A stretch of DNA of 39,939 nucleotides from an uncultured Alphaproteobacteria bacterium (GCA_902547955.1 CACCPY010000012.1:1-39939), one strand, 5' to 3'. Counted from the first letter of the stretch, positions 26,405 to 34,835 are shown. Translations and numbers: made by a program. Notes: generated by a model from the letters alone, not told the origin.

Positions 26405-26410
26405 TATAAT
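26405..26410 (+). promoter_or_regulatory. Possible -10 element for mnmE
   Basis: A perfect TATAAT lies 21 bp before the mnmE ATG. No matching -35 hexamer stands at 16-18 bp upstream, so support is weak. Confidence 0.3.
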
Positions 26411-26431
26411 TAATCTTTATATTACTGTGTT

Positions 26432-27826
26432 ATGAAAAAGAAAACTGAAGAAACAATTTTTGCGTTATCTACTCCATACGGACAATCTGCCATAGCAGTA
26501 GTAAGGATTTCCGGCAATATGAGCAAAATGATAGCAAAAAGCATTTGCCAAATAAATAAAATTGAGCCACGTAAAGCAACTTTTACAAAATTCTATGATA
26601 AACAAAAAAAAATCATAGATTCTGGAATTATGATTTTTTTTAACTCTCCTTTTTCCTTTACAGGAGAAGATATGCTTGAATTCCAGTGTCATGGAGGAAT
26701 TTCAATTATAAATAAAATGTTATTAGAATTAAGTTTGATTGAAAACTGTAGATACGCAAGCCCAGGTGAGTTTTCTAGAAGAGCGTTTGCAAATAAAAAG
26801 AATGATCTGATTCATTATGAGGGCTTGGCAAATCTTATTGCATCAGAAACTGAAAACCAAAGAATAATAGCGACTAAGCAGTCTTTTGGAGAATCTGAAA
26901 ATATTTACAGGACCTGGCGGGAGTCTTTATTAGAAAGCATTGCTTTGTTGGATGCTGCAATAGATTTTTCAGACGAAAATGAAACGTTTAGCTTAAACAA
27001 AGTAGAAAAATCTTTAAATGAAGTTGTTAAAAAGGCAACAAATACAATTGAGTTAGCAAAAAATAACCAAGAAATCTTATTTGGAACAAAAGTTTTAATT
27101 TACGGCCCTCCAAATTCAGGAAAATCATCACTTTTTAACCTTCTGTCAAGAGAGGACAGGGCTATTACCTCTGATGAGGCAGGCACAACTACTGATCAAA
27201 ACTCTAATGTGCTTGAGATTTCCGGAATTAGAACAGTTATTACTGATACTGCAGGTCTGAGAAACGCCAGTCGTAACGTTGAAAAAATTGGTGTCGAAAA
27301 AACCCAAGAATCAATAAAACAAACGAATAAATTCATATTAGTTTTATCCCCTGACTGTTTTTCAGACGAAAACTGCAAACTTATTGAGTCCACTTTGAAA
27401 AACATAAACACAAAAAAAACTATTGTCATATTTAATAAAAATGATTTACCTGACTTTCAAACTGGTAAGAACTTATGGATATCAAAAATTAAACAGTTAA
27501 AAAAACTAAAAAATATATCAATATCTTGTACTTTAGATATTAAAAACGTCAACATATTGGTAGAGTTAAATAATTTTATAAGTAAAAATCTCTTAACAAT
27601 TGACACCTTAGGCAATGATGATTATTTTTTTTCTGAAAAGAGACAGATTGATATCGTACAAAAAATAGTGGTACATATTAAAGATGCTTTGATGAGTTTA
27701 GACGATTTAGAGATTTCTGTTAACTATTTGGATCAGGCTGTAAAGCTTCTTGATGAACTGTTTGGGAAAAATAATTATGAGGATAGACTTGGATATATAT
27801 TTGATAGGTTTTGTATTGGTAAATGA
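26432..27826 (+). CDS. mnmE: tRNA modification GTPase MnmE
   Basis: MnmE works with MnmG to install the 5-carboxymethylaminomethyl group on the wobble uridine of several tRNAs. The 464-residue protein has the tetrahydrofolate-binding N-terminal domain (IFALSTPYGQSAIAVVRISG), helical domain, G domain with Walker A GPPNSGKSSLF (near residue 225), DEAGTT, DTAGLR and NKND, and ends in the catalytic FCIGK motif. It starts the plus-strand block; its stop overlaps an ATG in the mnmG frame. No clear ribosome binding site precedes it. Confidence 0.97.
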   Translation: MKKKTEETIFALSTPYGQSAIAVVRISGNMSKMIAKSICQINKIEPRKATFTKFYDKQKKIIDSGIMIFFNSPFSFTGEDMLEFQCHGGISIINKMLLELSLIENCRYASPGEFSRRAFANKKNDLIHYEGLANLIASETENQRIIATKQSFGESENIYRTWRESLLESIALLDAAIDFSDENETFSLNKVEKSLNEVVKKATNTIELAKNNQEILFGTKVLIYGPPNSGKSSLFNLLSREDRAITSDEAGTTTDQNSNVLEISGIRTVITDTAGLRNASRNVEKIGVEKTQESIKQTNKFILVLSPDCFSDENCKLIESTLKNINTKKTIVIFNKNDLPDFQTGKNLWISKIKQLKKLKNISISCTLDIKNVNILVELNNFISKNLLTIDTLGNDDYFFSEKRQIDIVQKIVVHIKDALMSLDDLEISVNYLDQAVKLLDELFGKNNYEDRLGYIFDRFCIGK

Positions 27827-27827
27827 A

Positions 27828-27843
27828 TGTTTCACGTGGAACT
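27828..27843 (+). promoter_or_regulatory. parS: parS site (15 of 16 bases)
   Basis: The sequence TGTTTCACGTGGAACT matches the chromosomal ParB-binding palindrome; the reverse complement of the Bacillus subtilis site, TGTTTCACGTGGAACA, differs only in the last base. It lies at the mnmE-mnmG junction, 3.3 kb from parB. Confidence 0.9.
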
Positions 27844-27846
27844 ATT

Positions 27847-29703
27847 ATGAAAAAATATGATGTATTGATTATAGGCGCCGGACATGCAGGAGTTGAGGCT
27901 GCAATTGCATCAGATAGAATCGGTGCAAATACTGCGTTAATTTCGTTTAAAAAAAGTGATTTAGGAGTAATGTCCTGTAACCCAGCGATGGGTGGTCTTG
28001 GAAAAGGGCATTTAATAAGGGAAATTGATGCAATGGGTGGCGTAATTGGTTTAGCTTCTGATCATTCTGGAATTCAGTTTAGAATGTTGAATAGAACCAG
28101 AGGGGAAGCAGTTCAAGGTCCAAGGGCACAAATAGACAGGGATTTATATAAAGAAAACATTCAGAGAATAGTCAGAAATTCGGGAGTGGAATTGGTAGAG
28201 GGCGAAGTAAGAGACATAATTACCGAAAGGAAAAGTGGTAATGAAAGTATTATTGGTGTAGAAACTTGTTCTCAAGGAAAGCTTTACTGTAAAAAATTAG
28301 TTGTGACAACTGGTACTTTTCTGTCAGGTGTTATTTATAGAGGCAAGGAAAAATGGAAAGCTGGAAGATTAAATGCAAGACCATCTTTTGATTTAGCTAA
28401 ATTTTTTAAAAGTAAAAAATATCAAACATATCGCCTAAAAACAGGAACACCTCCAAGATTAAAAGGGAGTTCAATAAATTTCAGCAAATGTATAGTTCAA
28501 AAGGGAGACAAAATACCTGTCCCTTTTTCTTTTCTCACTAAAAGCATAGATACAAAGCAATATCCATGTTTTATTACTCATACAAACGAGAATACTCACA
28601 AAATTATCTTAGATAATTTTCAAAACTCACCTCTTTTTGACGGTAGTATCATCTCTAAAGGGCCAAGATATTGCCCATCAATCGAAGACAAGGTGAAAAG
28701 ATTTGAAGGAAAAGACAAGCACCAGATATTTCTAGAACCTGAAACTCGTTCTGGAGAATTAATTTACCCCAATGGAATTTCAACTTCTTTAGACAAAAAT
28801 GCTCAGCAACATTTTTTACGCACCATAAATGGACTTGAACATGTTATCGTTGAGGAGCTAGGATATGCAGTAGAGTATGATTGTGTGGACAGTAATGAGT
28901 TAGAGTTAACTTATGAGTCTAAACGGATAAAAGGCCTTTATCTTGCGGGCCAAATAAATGGAACTACCGGTTATGAAGAGGCAGCTGCGCAAGGATTGCT
29001 TGCTGGTATCAATGCGGCAAGAAGTTTAGCAAAACTCAATGAAATTGTTATAGATAGGTCTCAAGGATATCTTGGAGTTTTAACATCTGACCTAAACAAG
29101 GGGGGGTTAGTTGAGCCGTACAGGATGTTTACGTCTAGAGCTGAGTATAGACTTCTTCTTAGAGCAGATAACGCAGATGAAAGACTAACTGATTTAGCGA
29201 TTCAAATAGGCACAGCTGAAAAGGAAAGAAAAATGGTCTGGGTTAATAAAAAGAAAATGCTTAAAAATGCTGTAGAAAAACTAATAAGTTTGAAGGCAGC
29301 CCCTCAAAAGTATGCAAAAGCAGGTTTAAAAATAAATCTTGATGGGAAGAAAAGGAGTGCTTTTTCAGTCCTAGGTTACAAAGATTCAAGCTGGGAGTTA
29401 ATTGAGTCAGTATGGCCAGAGCTTGAATCATTGAAACTGGATTCTGTAACAAAGAAGCAAATAAAAATAAATGCATTCTATGATAGGTATGTAGGAAGAC
29501 AACTTCTAGAGATTGATGAGTTGAGAAAAGAGACAGAGCTTAAGCTTCACGAACGAGTTGATTTTGAAAAGTGTCCGGGTTTGTCAAATGAAATTAAAGA
29601 GATTTTAAGAAAAAATAAACCTAAAAGCATTGGTGAAGCAAGGCAGCTTACAGGTATGACTCCAGCTGCGGCCTCAATATTGCTCCGCTTTGTAAAAAAA
29701 TAG
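27847..29703 (+). CDS. mnmG: tRNA modification FAD enzyme MnmG (GidA)
   Basis: MnmG is the FAD partner of MnmE in wobble-uridine modification. I chose the ATG at 27847 (618 residues) because it places YDVLIIGAGHAGVEAA directly at the N terminus, as in homologues, with a GGA six bases upstream. An alternative ATG at 27823 overlaps the mnmE stop and would add eight residues encoded by the parS site. Other signatures are CNPAMGGLGKGHLIREIDA, the LKTGTPPRL block, GQINGTTGYEEAAAQGL and the C-terminal LTGMTPAA. It is followed one base later by rsmG. Confidence 0.96.
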   Translation: MKKYDVLIIGAGHAGVEAAIASDRIGANTALISFKKSDLGVMSCNPAMGGLGKGHLIREIDAMGGVIGLASDHSGIQFRMLNRTRGEAVQGPRAQIDRDLYKENIQRIVRNSGVELVEGEVRDIITERKSGNESIIGVETCSQGKLYCKKLVVTTGTFLSGVIYRGKEKWKAGRLNARPSFDLAKFFKSKKYQTYRLKTGTPPRLKGSSINFSKCIVQKGDKIPVPFSFLTKSIDTKQYPCFITHTNENTHKIILDNFQNSPLFDGSIISKGPRYCPSIEDKVKRFEGKDKHQIFLEPETRSGELIYPNGISTSLDKNAQQHFLRTINGLEHVIVEELGYAVEYDCVDSNELELTYESKRIKGLYLAGQINGTTGYEEAAAQGLLAGINAARSLAKLNEIVIDRSQGYLGVLTSDLNKGGLVEPYRMFTSRAEYRLLLRADNADERLTDLAIQIGTAEKERKMVWVNKKKMLKNAVEKLISLKAAPQKYAKAGLKINLDGKKRSAFSVLGYKDSSWELIESVWPELESLKLDSVTKKQIKINAFYDRYVGRQLLEIDELRKETELKLHERVDFEKCPGLSNEIKEILRKNKPKSIGEARQLTGMTPAAASILLRFVKK

Positions 29704-29704
29704 A

Positions 29705-30361
29705 GTGAATCAAAAAGAGCAAATTAAGGTTTTCTTAGATTTATACGATGTTTCACGTGAAACAATGGAAAAGTTATCAATTTATGAAAAATTGATTATC
29801 GAGGGTCAAAAAAAGTTTAATCTCATCGGAAAAAGTACTTTAGGCAGTATTTGGCTTAGACATTTTGCTGATAGCGCAAAACTACTAAAGATCTTAAAGG
29901 AAGTTTACCAAAATAGTGAAGGAAAAGTTTTAAATCTTTTAGACGTGGGTTCAGGGGCAGGTTTCCCCGGGGTAGTGTTAAGCATAATGACAAATGCAGA
30001 AAAAATACCCATTAAAGTTGCTTTGGCTGACTCTAACAGGAAAAAAAGCCTTTTTCTTAAAAGTATAAAAAAAGAATTGGGTGTTTCATATACCGTTGTT
30101 AATAAAAGATCTGAAAATATAAACCAAAAGTTTGAAATAATTACTGCAAGAGCCGTTACCTCAGTTAAGACTTTTTTGGATCTCAATCACAATTTGATTA
30201 AAAAAGAGTCGATTTTAGTTCTGTTTAAGGGTAGAACATGGAAAGAAGAAGTAAAGGAATCAAAAAAAAAGTGGAAATTTGAACTTAATGTTGTTAAAAA
30301 TAATATACGAATAGATTCATCTGGTGGAGTAACTTTAGTTATAAGAAATTTAAAAAAATGA
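29705..30361 (+). CDS. rsmG: 16S rRNA (guanine-N7) methyltransferase RsmG (GidB)
   Basis: RsmG methylates G527 of 16S rRNA using S-adenosylmethionine. The 218-residue protein begins at a GTG one base after the mnmG stop. It shows the family-typical VSRETMEKL at residues 15-23, KFNLIGKST, WLRHFADS, and the SAM-binding LLDVGSGAGFPGV (near residue 78), then ITARAV. The VSRET stretch is encoded by a perfect parS site. It overlaps parA by 4 bp. Confidence 0.96.
   Translation: MNQKEQIKVFLDLYDVSRETMEKLSIYEKLIIEGQKKFNLIGKSTLGSIWLRHFADSAKLLKILKEVYQNSEGKVLNLLDVGSGAGFPGVVLSIMTNAEKIPIKVALADSNRKKSLFLKSIKKELGVSYTVVNKRSENINQKFEIITARAVTSVKTFLDLNHNLIKKESILVLFKGRTWKEEVKESKKKWKFELNVVKNNIRIDSSGGVTLVIRNLKK
29749..29764 (+). 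promoter_or_regulatory. parS: parS site (perfect palindrome)
   Basis: TGTTTCACGTGAAACA is a perfect 16-bp palindrome and an exact chromosomal parS consensus. It lies inside the rsmG coding sequence, about 1.4 kb upstream of parB and 1.9 kb from the other parS site. Confidence 0.96.
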
Positions 30362-31143
30362 GGACAGTATTTTCAATTGTAAATCAAAAAGGGGGAGTTG
30401 GTAAAACAACTACAGCCGTTAACCTTGCGACTGCTTTATCTATAACAGGTAAATCATGTTTGGTAATAGATCTTGATCCCCAAGGTAATGCAAGTACAGG
30501 TTTTGCAGTTGACCCGGGTAGAAGAAAGCCCGGAACTTATGAAGTTTTAACAGAAAAAGTAGATATTGTTGATGCAATTAAATCCACTGAAGTAAATGGT
30601 TTGGGAGTAGTTCCGTCTAGAGTTTCTTTGGCCAATGCTGAATATGAAGTGCCTAGAGATTTAGAAAAGGAGTTTATTTTAAAAAAAGCAATTGATCGGT
30701 TGCCCAAACAATATTCTGCTATAATTGTCGACTGTCCACCAGGATTAGGCTTTCTTACAACAAATGCTCTTGCGGCTTCAGATAAGGTTTTAATACCATT
30801 ACAGTGCGAATTCTTTGCTTTAGAGGGACTTAGCCAGATACTAAGAGTGATTAAGAGTGTTAAATCGGAATTGAATTCTTCTCTGGATTTAGATGGAATT
30901 TTGCTCACAATGTACGACTCTAGGAATAAACTAAGCTTTCAGGTGGAGGAGGATGTGCGTGAAGTAATGGGCTCTGCAGTTTATAAAACAATCATTCCCA
31001 GAAACATAAAGATTTCTGAGGCCCCTTCACATGGAAAGCCAATCCTGTTGTATGATCATACGTGCATCGGTTCCGAGGCTTACGTAAATTTAGCGGCAGA
31101 AGTTCTGCAAAAAGGAAATTTTGGAGGTTTAAATGACAATTAA
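30358..31143 (+). CDS. parA: Chromosome-partitioning ATPase ParA
   Basis: ParA is a Walker-type ATPase that binds nucleoid DNA and pulls ParB-parS complexes during segregation. The 261-residue protein has the deviant Walker A NQKGGVGKTTTAVNLATAL at residues 8-26, LDPQGNASTGF, and Walker B IIVDCPPGLG (near residue 123). No N-terminal DNA-binding domain is present, so it is the chromosomal rather than the plasmid P1-type form. It overlaps rsmG by 4 bp and parB by 11 bp. Confidence 0.97.
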   Translation: MRTVFSIVNQKGGVGKTTTAVNLATALSITGKSCLVIDLDPQGNASTGFAVDPGRRKPGTYEVLTEKVDIVDAIKSTEVNGLGVVPSRVSLANAEYEVPRDLEKEFILKKAIDRLPKQYSAIIVDCPPGLGFLTTNALAASDKVLIPLQCEFFALEGLSQILRVIKSVKSELNSSLDLDGILLTMYDSRNKLSFQVEEDVREVMGSAVYKTIIPRNIKISEAPSHGKPILLYDHTCIGSEAYVNLAAEVLQKGNFGGLNDN

Positions 31144-32182
31144 AGAAAAAAAAACAAGACTAAAAAAATCAGATAAGGTCACTAAAATAGGGAAAAAGAA
31201 ACTTGGAATGGGACTATCCTCTTTGTTATCAAAAGATGCAGAGTTGTCATCTGTAATTAAGGCAAAAATATCTGAAAAAGTATCAAATACAGATAATTTT
31301 AATGTAAAAAGACCCTCCTTAGGAGTAGCTAAGGTCAGCAAATTAAATCCTTCAGGTGTTATTGGTCCTGACAACATTCAAAGAACTTTACCTATCCAAA
31401 ATTTAGTATCCGGTAAGTTTCAACCTAGAAAAAATTTCGATTTGGCTGAACTTGATGAATTAGCTGAATCAATAAAGGCTAATGGTATCCTGCAACCGAT
31501 ACTGGTCAGGCCTTTAACAAAAGGTGGATCTACATTCGAAATAATAGCAGGTGAAAGGCGATGGAGAGCATCCCAAATTGCAAAAATTCATGAAGTACCA
31601 GTTATAGTAAGAGACTTTGATGATGAGACCGCTTTAGGTGTAGCTATGATTGAAAACCTTCAACGATCTGACCTAAATTTAATTGAAGAAGCAGAGGGAT
31701 ACAGGGCTCTAATGCACAATTTCCAGTACACACAAGAGAAATTATCATCACAACTTGGAAAAAGCAGAAGTCATATAGCCAATGTTTTAAGAATTTTATC
31801 ATTACCTAAATACGTAAGAAGCTTTATAGTAAATGGACAGTTATCTTTTGGACATGCAAGAGCACTAGTTCCATTATCAGAAGATAAAGCTAAAGAAATC
31901 ACTGATCATATTGTAGATTCAGGTTTAAGTGTTAGACAAACTGAAAGCTTGGTTAGTAAAGAAAAAAGGTTAGAAAACCCAAGTTTTTCTGACAAAAAGG
32001 CCGATCTTGCTGATAATGCTAACCCTAATATAGAATTTTTAGAAAAGGAACTTACCAATTTGCTTGGATTGAAAATTGAGTTTACTCACAAAGCAAATAA
32101 TAGCGGAAAGATGGCAATTCTGTATAAGAGTTTGGACCAAATTCAACCTGTAATTGATAAATTGAAATGGAGACCAAAATAA
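31133..32182 (+). CDS. parB: Chromosome-partitioning protein ParB
   Basis: ParB binds parS, spreads along DNA as a CTP-dependent clamp and stimulates ParA. The 349-residue protein has a basic N terminus with LGMGLSSLLS (ParA interaction), PIQNLVSGKFQPRKNFD, the CTP-binding GERRWRAS (near residue 139) and MIENLQRSDLNLIEEAEGY, a helix-turn-helix (LSSQLGKSRSHIANVLRIL) and a C-terminal dimerisation domain. A longer linker than usual follows the N terminus. Its two targets are in the same operon. Confidence 0.97.
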   Translation: MTIKEKKTRLKKSDKVTKIGKKKLGMGLSSLLSKDAELSSVIKAKISEKVSNTDNFNVKRPSLGVAKVSKLNPSGVIGPDNIQRTLPIQNLVSGKFQPRKNFDLAELDELAESIKANGILQPILVRPLTKGGSTFEIIAGERRWRASQIAKIHEVPVIVRDFDDETALGVAMIENLQRSDLNLIEEAEGYRALMHNFQYTQEKLSSQLGKSRSHIANVLRILSLPKYVRSFIVNGQLSFGHARALVPLSEDKAKEITDHIVDSGLSVRQTESLVSKEKRLENPSFSDKKADLADNANPNIEFLEKELTNLLGLKIEFTHKANNSGKMAILYKSLDQIQPVIDKLKWRPK

Positions 32183-32189
32183 AACATAT

Positions 32190-32861
32190 ATGCGCAAACT
32201 TATTTTAGACACCGAAACAACTGGCCTAGATTACAATAAAGACAGAATAATAGAATGCGCTTGTCTCGAACTGATTGATAATCAACACACTGAAAAAAGG
32301 TTCCACAATTATTACAACCCAAGTGGAGTAATTATTTCACAACAATCTGAGGAAATCCATGGCTTGAGCAATGCTTTTCTCACAAAATACAAGAGTTTTG
32401 ATGATTCAATAGACGAATTTCTAGATTTTGTAGGTGATTCACAACTCGTTGTGCACAATGCACAGTTTGATATTTCAATGATAAACAGCGCATTGAAAAG
32501 AAAAAATAAAAAACTTCTCAGCATGGCTAATGTCCTCTGTACTCTGGAATTAGCTAAGAAAAAGTTCCCTGGCAGTAAAAACAATTTGAATGCTTTATGT
32601 AGAAGGTTCAATATCGGCCTTGAAAGTAGGGAAAAACATGGAGCCCTAACCGACTGTTACCTGCTCTTTAGGGTTTATATTGAACTAATGGGGGGGAAAC
32701 AGGAACATTTAACATTCAAAGAGACGTTGAAAGAATCCAAAAATACTAAAGCGATTGATTATAATACCAGAAAACGAATTTTGATTAATGTTTCAGAAGA
32801 AGAAAAAAACATTCATAAAAATATGTTAAAAAAAATTCCAAACGCAATTTGGAATACATAA
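32190..32861 (+). CDS. dnaQ: DNA polymerase III epsilon subunit (3'-5' proofreading exonuclease)
   Basis: The 223-residue protein is the DEDDh proofreading exonuclease of the replicase. ExoI is LILDTETTGLDY at residues 3-14, ExoII is VVHNAQFDISMIN (near residue 88), and ExoIII is HGALTDCYLLFRVYIEL (near residue 150) with the catalytic His and Asp. A charged tail follows, probably for the polymerase contact. It lies 7 bp after parB; in other alphaproteobacteria dnaQ is also origin-proximal, though usually beside coaE and aroE. Confidence 0.95.
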   Translation: MRKLILDTETTGLDYNKDRIIECACLELIDNQHTEKRFHNYYNPSGVIISQQSEEIHGLSNAFLTKYKSFDDSIDEFLDFVGDSQLVVHNAQFDISMINSALKRKNKKLLSMANVLCTLELAKKKFPGSKNNLNALCRRFNIGLESREKHGALTDCYLLFRVYIELMGGKQEHLTFKETLKESKNTKAIDYNTRKRILINVSEEEKNIHKNMLKKIPNAIWNT

Positions 32862-33005
32862 TACTACATATATTAGATATTAACTTATTATACACAATAT
32901 TTAGTTTCTGTGGAAAAAACAACCAAATATAAGCATTAAAACCTTGCATTTTCAGCTCTTTCGTGCGATTATCCACAGGCTTGGAAAGCATAAAATAGGC
33001 TGTTT
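32862..33005. other. Candidate oriC: AT-rich gap with DnaA boxes
   Basis: This 144-bp gap between dnaQ and tpsB2 holds two exact matches to TTATNCACA (TTATACACA at 32888-32896; TTATCCACA at 32969-32977, both plus) and one single-mismatch box (TTTTCCACA, minus, 32909-32917). The left end (about 32855-32890) is almost pure A/T, like a DNA-unwinding element. With parAB and two parS sites within 5.2 kb upstream it is the best origin candidate in the window. It also contains the tpsB2 promoter region. Confidence 0.5.
32908..32978 (+). promoter_or_regulatory. Facing DnaA-box pair upstream of tpsB2
   Basis: CTGTGGAAAAA (32908-32918) is followed after 49 bp by ATTATCCACAG (32968-32978), 30 bp before the ATG. 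The same elements, order and spacing occur before tpsB1. The intervening sequences do not look alike, so the elements themselves appear to be conserved. Confidence 0.6.
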
Positions 33006-33008
33006 TTG

Positions 33009-34835
33009 ATGGGTGGTATATTAAAATTTTTAAACCATAAATGGTTTAATATCGTCTTGCGTAATTATTTTGGACTTCGGACCAGTTTAATGAAATGGGC
33101 AATCCCTTTCGTTATGGCTACTTTTTGTGCACAAAACTTACACTCAGCTCCACAAACCCCAAGCCAAGCCTTACCTAAAATGTTTCAAAAGCAGCCAAGT
33201 TTGGATTATTATCAATTCAAAAAACAAGAACAAATTATTCCTGAATTACCAGCCATTGATATAAAACAACAAGAGGATACAGGAATTAAAATTATTCCAG
33301 AGACTCTAATCATTTTGGCACCAAAAGAACTTCAAAGTATAATCTCAATTGATAAATATCAACAAGAGATCATTGGAAAACCAAAGTCTATTAACGAACT
33401 TTATGCTACAGCACTTGAGATTGAAAAAGAGTTCAGTAGCAAAGGTTATCCATTAGTGAGGGTAATTCTACCTGTTCAAGAGCTCGACCAGGAACAAGCA
33501 ACGATCTTTTTCAAAGTTATCAATGGCTTCATTGAAAAAATAGATCTATCAAAAGTGCCTAAAAAACAATTATTACGAACATACTCGTATCTCAAACCCC
33601 TTTTAAATAAAAAATCTCTACGCCTCAAAGATATGGAGAGACAACTTTTGTTAGCAAGTAATATAGCTGGTGTAAAATTATCAAGTTCACTAACGTCAGG
33701 AACTAAAGAGGGTGGAACTAAATTAATAATTAAGGCTGACCATAAACACATTTCAGGAGGTATCAATTTTGATAATACTCAGAGCAAAGAATTAGGTCGA
33801 CAACAGGGCCAAGCAAGGGCAGTGATTAGCTCTGCACTTGGGTTAGGCGAAACGGTTTCATTGTTTGGGTTATCTAGGCCTACATTTAAAGGTATGTCAG
33901 GCACAGGAATCGAGGTTCCAATTAGGGCAGGAGGTGTTTCCATCTCTGTGCCAGTTGGAAATAAAGGGCTTACAGCAGGTGTCTCTTACCTTGAAAGTAT
34001 GACAAGGCCTGGAGGAGATGTATCAGAACTTGGTTTGGAGGCTAATATGAAATCAGCAACTTCAACAGTCTCATACCCAGTAATATACCAAAGAGATCTT
34101 GCTCTTTTTACCAGAGCATCAATTAGTTGGACAGATGAAGTTCAGCAAACTAATGCTGGTGGAGTTGACGAGGATATAAGTCACGATAGAGTAACTGCAG
34201 CAAGAGTTGGAGCAAGTTTTAATGGTTGTGGTGCAGGTTGTTTAGGCATAGACGCAGAGATATCAAAAGGTCTTGAGTTAGGTTCACGATCAAACAGTCA
34301 GGTCGGAAGTGGAACGCCATTATCAAGATCCACAGCTTCTTCTAATTTTACACATTTTAGATTAAATGCTAACTACACTATTAATCCCTATAAGGATTTT
34401 GTATTAAGGCTTAACGGAGGAGGACAATATACTCTCAATAACCTATTAAATTCAGAACAAACAAGTATCACCGGTGAACAGAGATTAAGTGGCTTTACTT
34501 CGGGTTCCATTAGCGGAGATGAATCTTGGTATATGCGAGGACAAATTAATAAAAACTTTAAACTATCAAAAAATTTAACCTTATCACCTTACGTCTACAC
34601 TGCTGGGGGCACAGTTTACCTCAATCAACCAACCGCAACAGAGAGAACTGCGACTACAGCAAAGTCTGTGGGTATAGGATTAGAAGTTTCAGGAAATGAT
34701 CAGTACTTTTTTGAAAAAAATATTAGTGCAAGGGTTGAATATTCAAAAAATTGGGCAACTGCGAATATTGAGGATGTCTCATCAGTTAGACTGAATAGGG
34801 AACATTTATTGGTAACAATGGCGATGAGATTTTAG
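33009..34835 (+). CDS. Two-partner secretion transporter TpsB2 (Omp85/ShlB/FhaC family)
   Basis: This roughly 608-residue transporter is a close paralogue of TpsB1. It has QTPSQALPKMF before two POTRA domains (YPLVRVILPVQEL; IFFKVINGFIEKIDL) and a barrel that ends in phenylalanine. Its L6 motif is L-S-G-F instead of V-R-G-F (near residue 491), followed by TSGSISGD. The barrel has a C-x3-C pair (GCGAGC, near residue 405). I use the ATG at 33009; a TTG precedes it. The ATG at 33090 would give a tighter signal peptide (MKWAIPFVMATFCAQNLHSA), so the real start is uncertain. tpsA2 follows after 38 bp. Confidence 0.92.
   Translation: MGGILKFLNHKWFNIVLRNYFGLRTSLMKWAIPFVMATFCAQNLHSAPQTPSQALPKMFQKQPSLDYYQFKKQEQIIPELPAIDIKQQEDTGIKIIPETLIILAPKELQSIISIDKYQQEIIGKPKSINELYATALEIEKEFSSKGYPLVRVILPVQELDQEQATIFFKVINGFIEKIDLSKVPKKQLLRTYSYLKPLLNKKSLRLKDMERQLLLASNIAGVKLSSSLTSGTKEGGTKLIIKADHKHISGGINFDNTQSKELGRQQGQARAVISSALGLGETVSLFGLSRPTFKGMSGTGIEVPIRAGGVSISVPVGNKGLTAGVSYLESMTRPGGDVSELGLEANMKSATSTVSYPVIYQRDLALFTRASISWTDEVQQTNAGGVDEDISHDRVTAARVGASFNGCGAGCLGIDAEISKGLELGSRSNSQVGSGTPLSRSTASSNFTHFRLNANYTINPYKDFVLRLNGGGQYTLNNLLNSEQTSITGEQRLSGFTSGSISGDESWYMRGQINKNFKLSKNLTLSPYVYTAGGTVYLNQPTATERTATTAKSVGIGLEVSGNDQYFFEKNISARVEYSKNWATANIEDVSSVRLNREHLLVTMAMRF

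Larger units (their letters stand above)
26011..26431. other. 421-bp gene-free region between tpsB1 and mnmE
   Basis: This divergent spacer is the longest gene-free stretch in the window. It holds two DnaA-box-like sequences each one mismatch from consensus (TTATCAACA, minus strand, 26038-26046; TTTTCCACA, plus strand, 26097-26105), a weaker one (ACATCCACA, minus, 26109-26117), the palindrome CCACAGACTGTGG (26101-26113), a small hairpin at 26305-26320, and a very AT-rich stretch before mnmE (about 26375-26425). It is a minor origin candidate and must contain the promoters of both flanking operons. The short frames inside it have no recognisable coding character. Confidence 0.6.
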
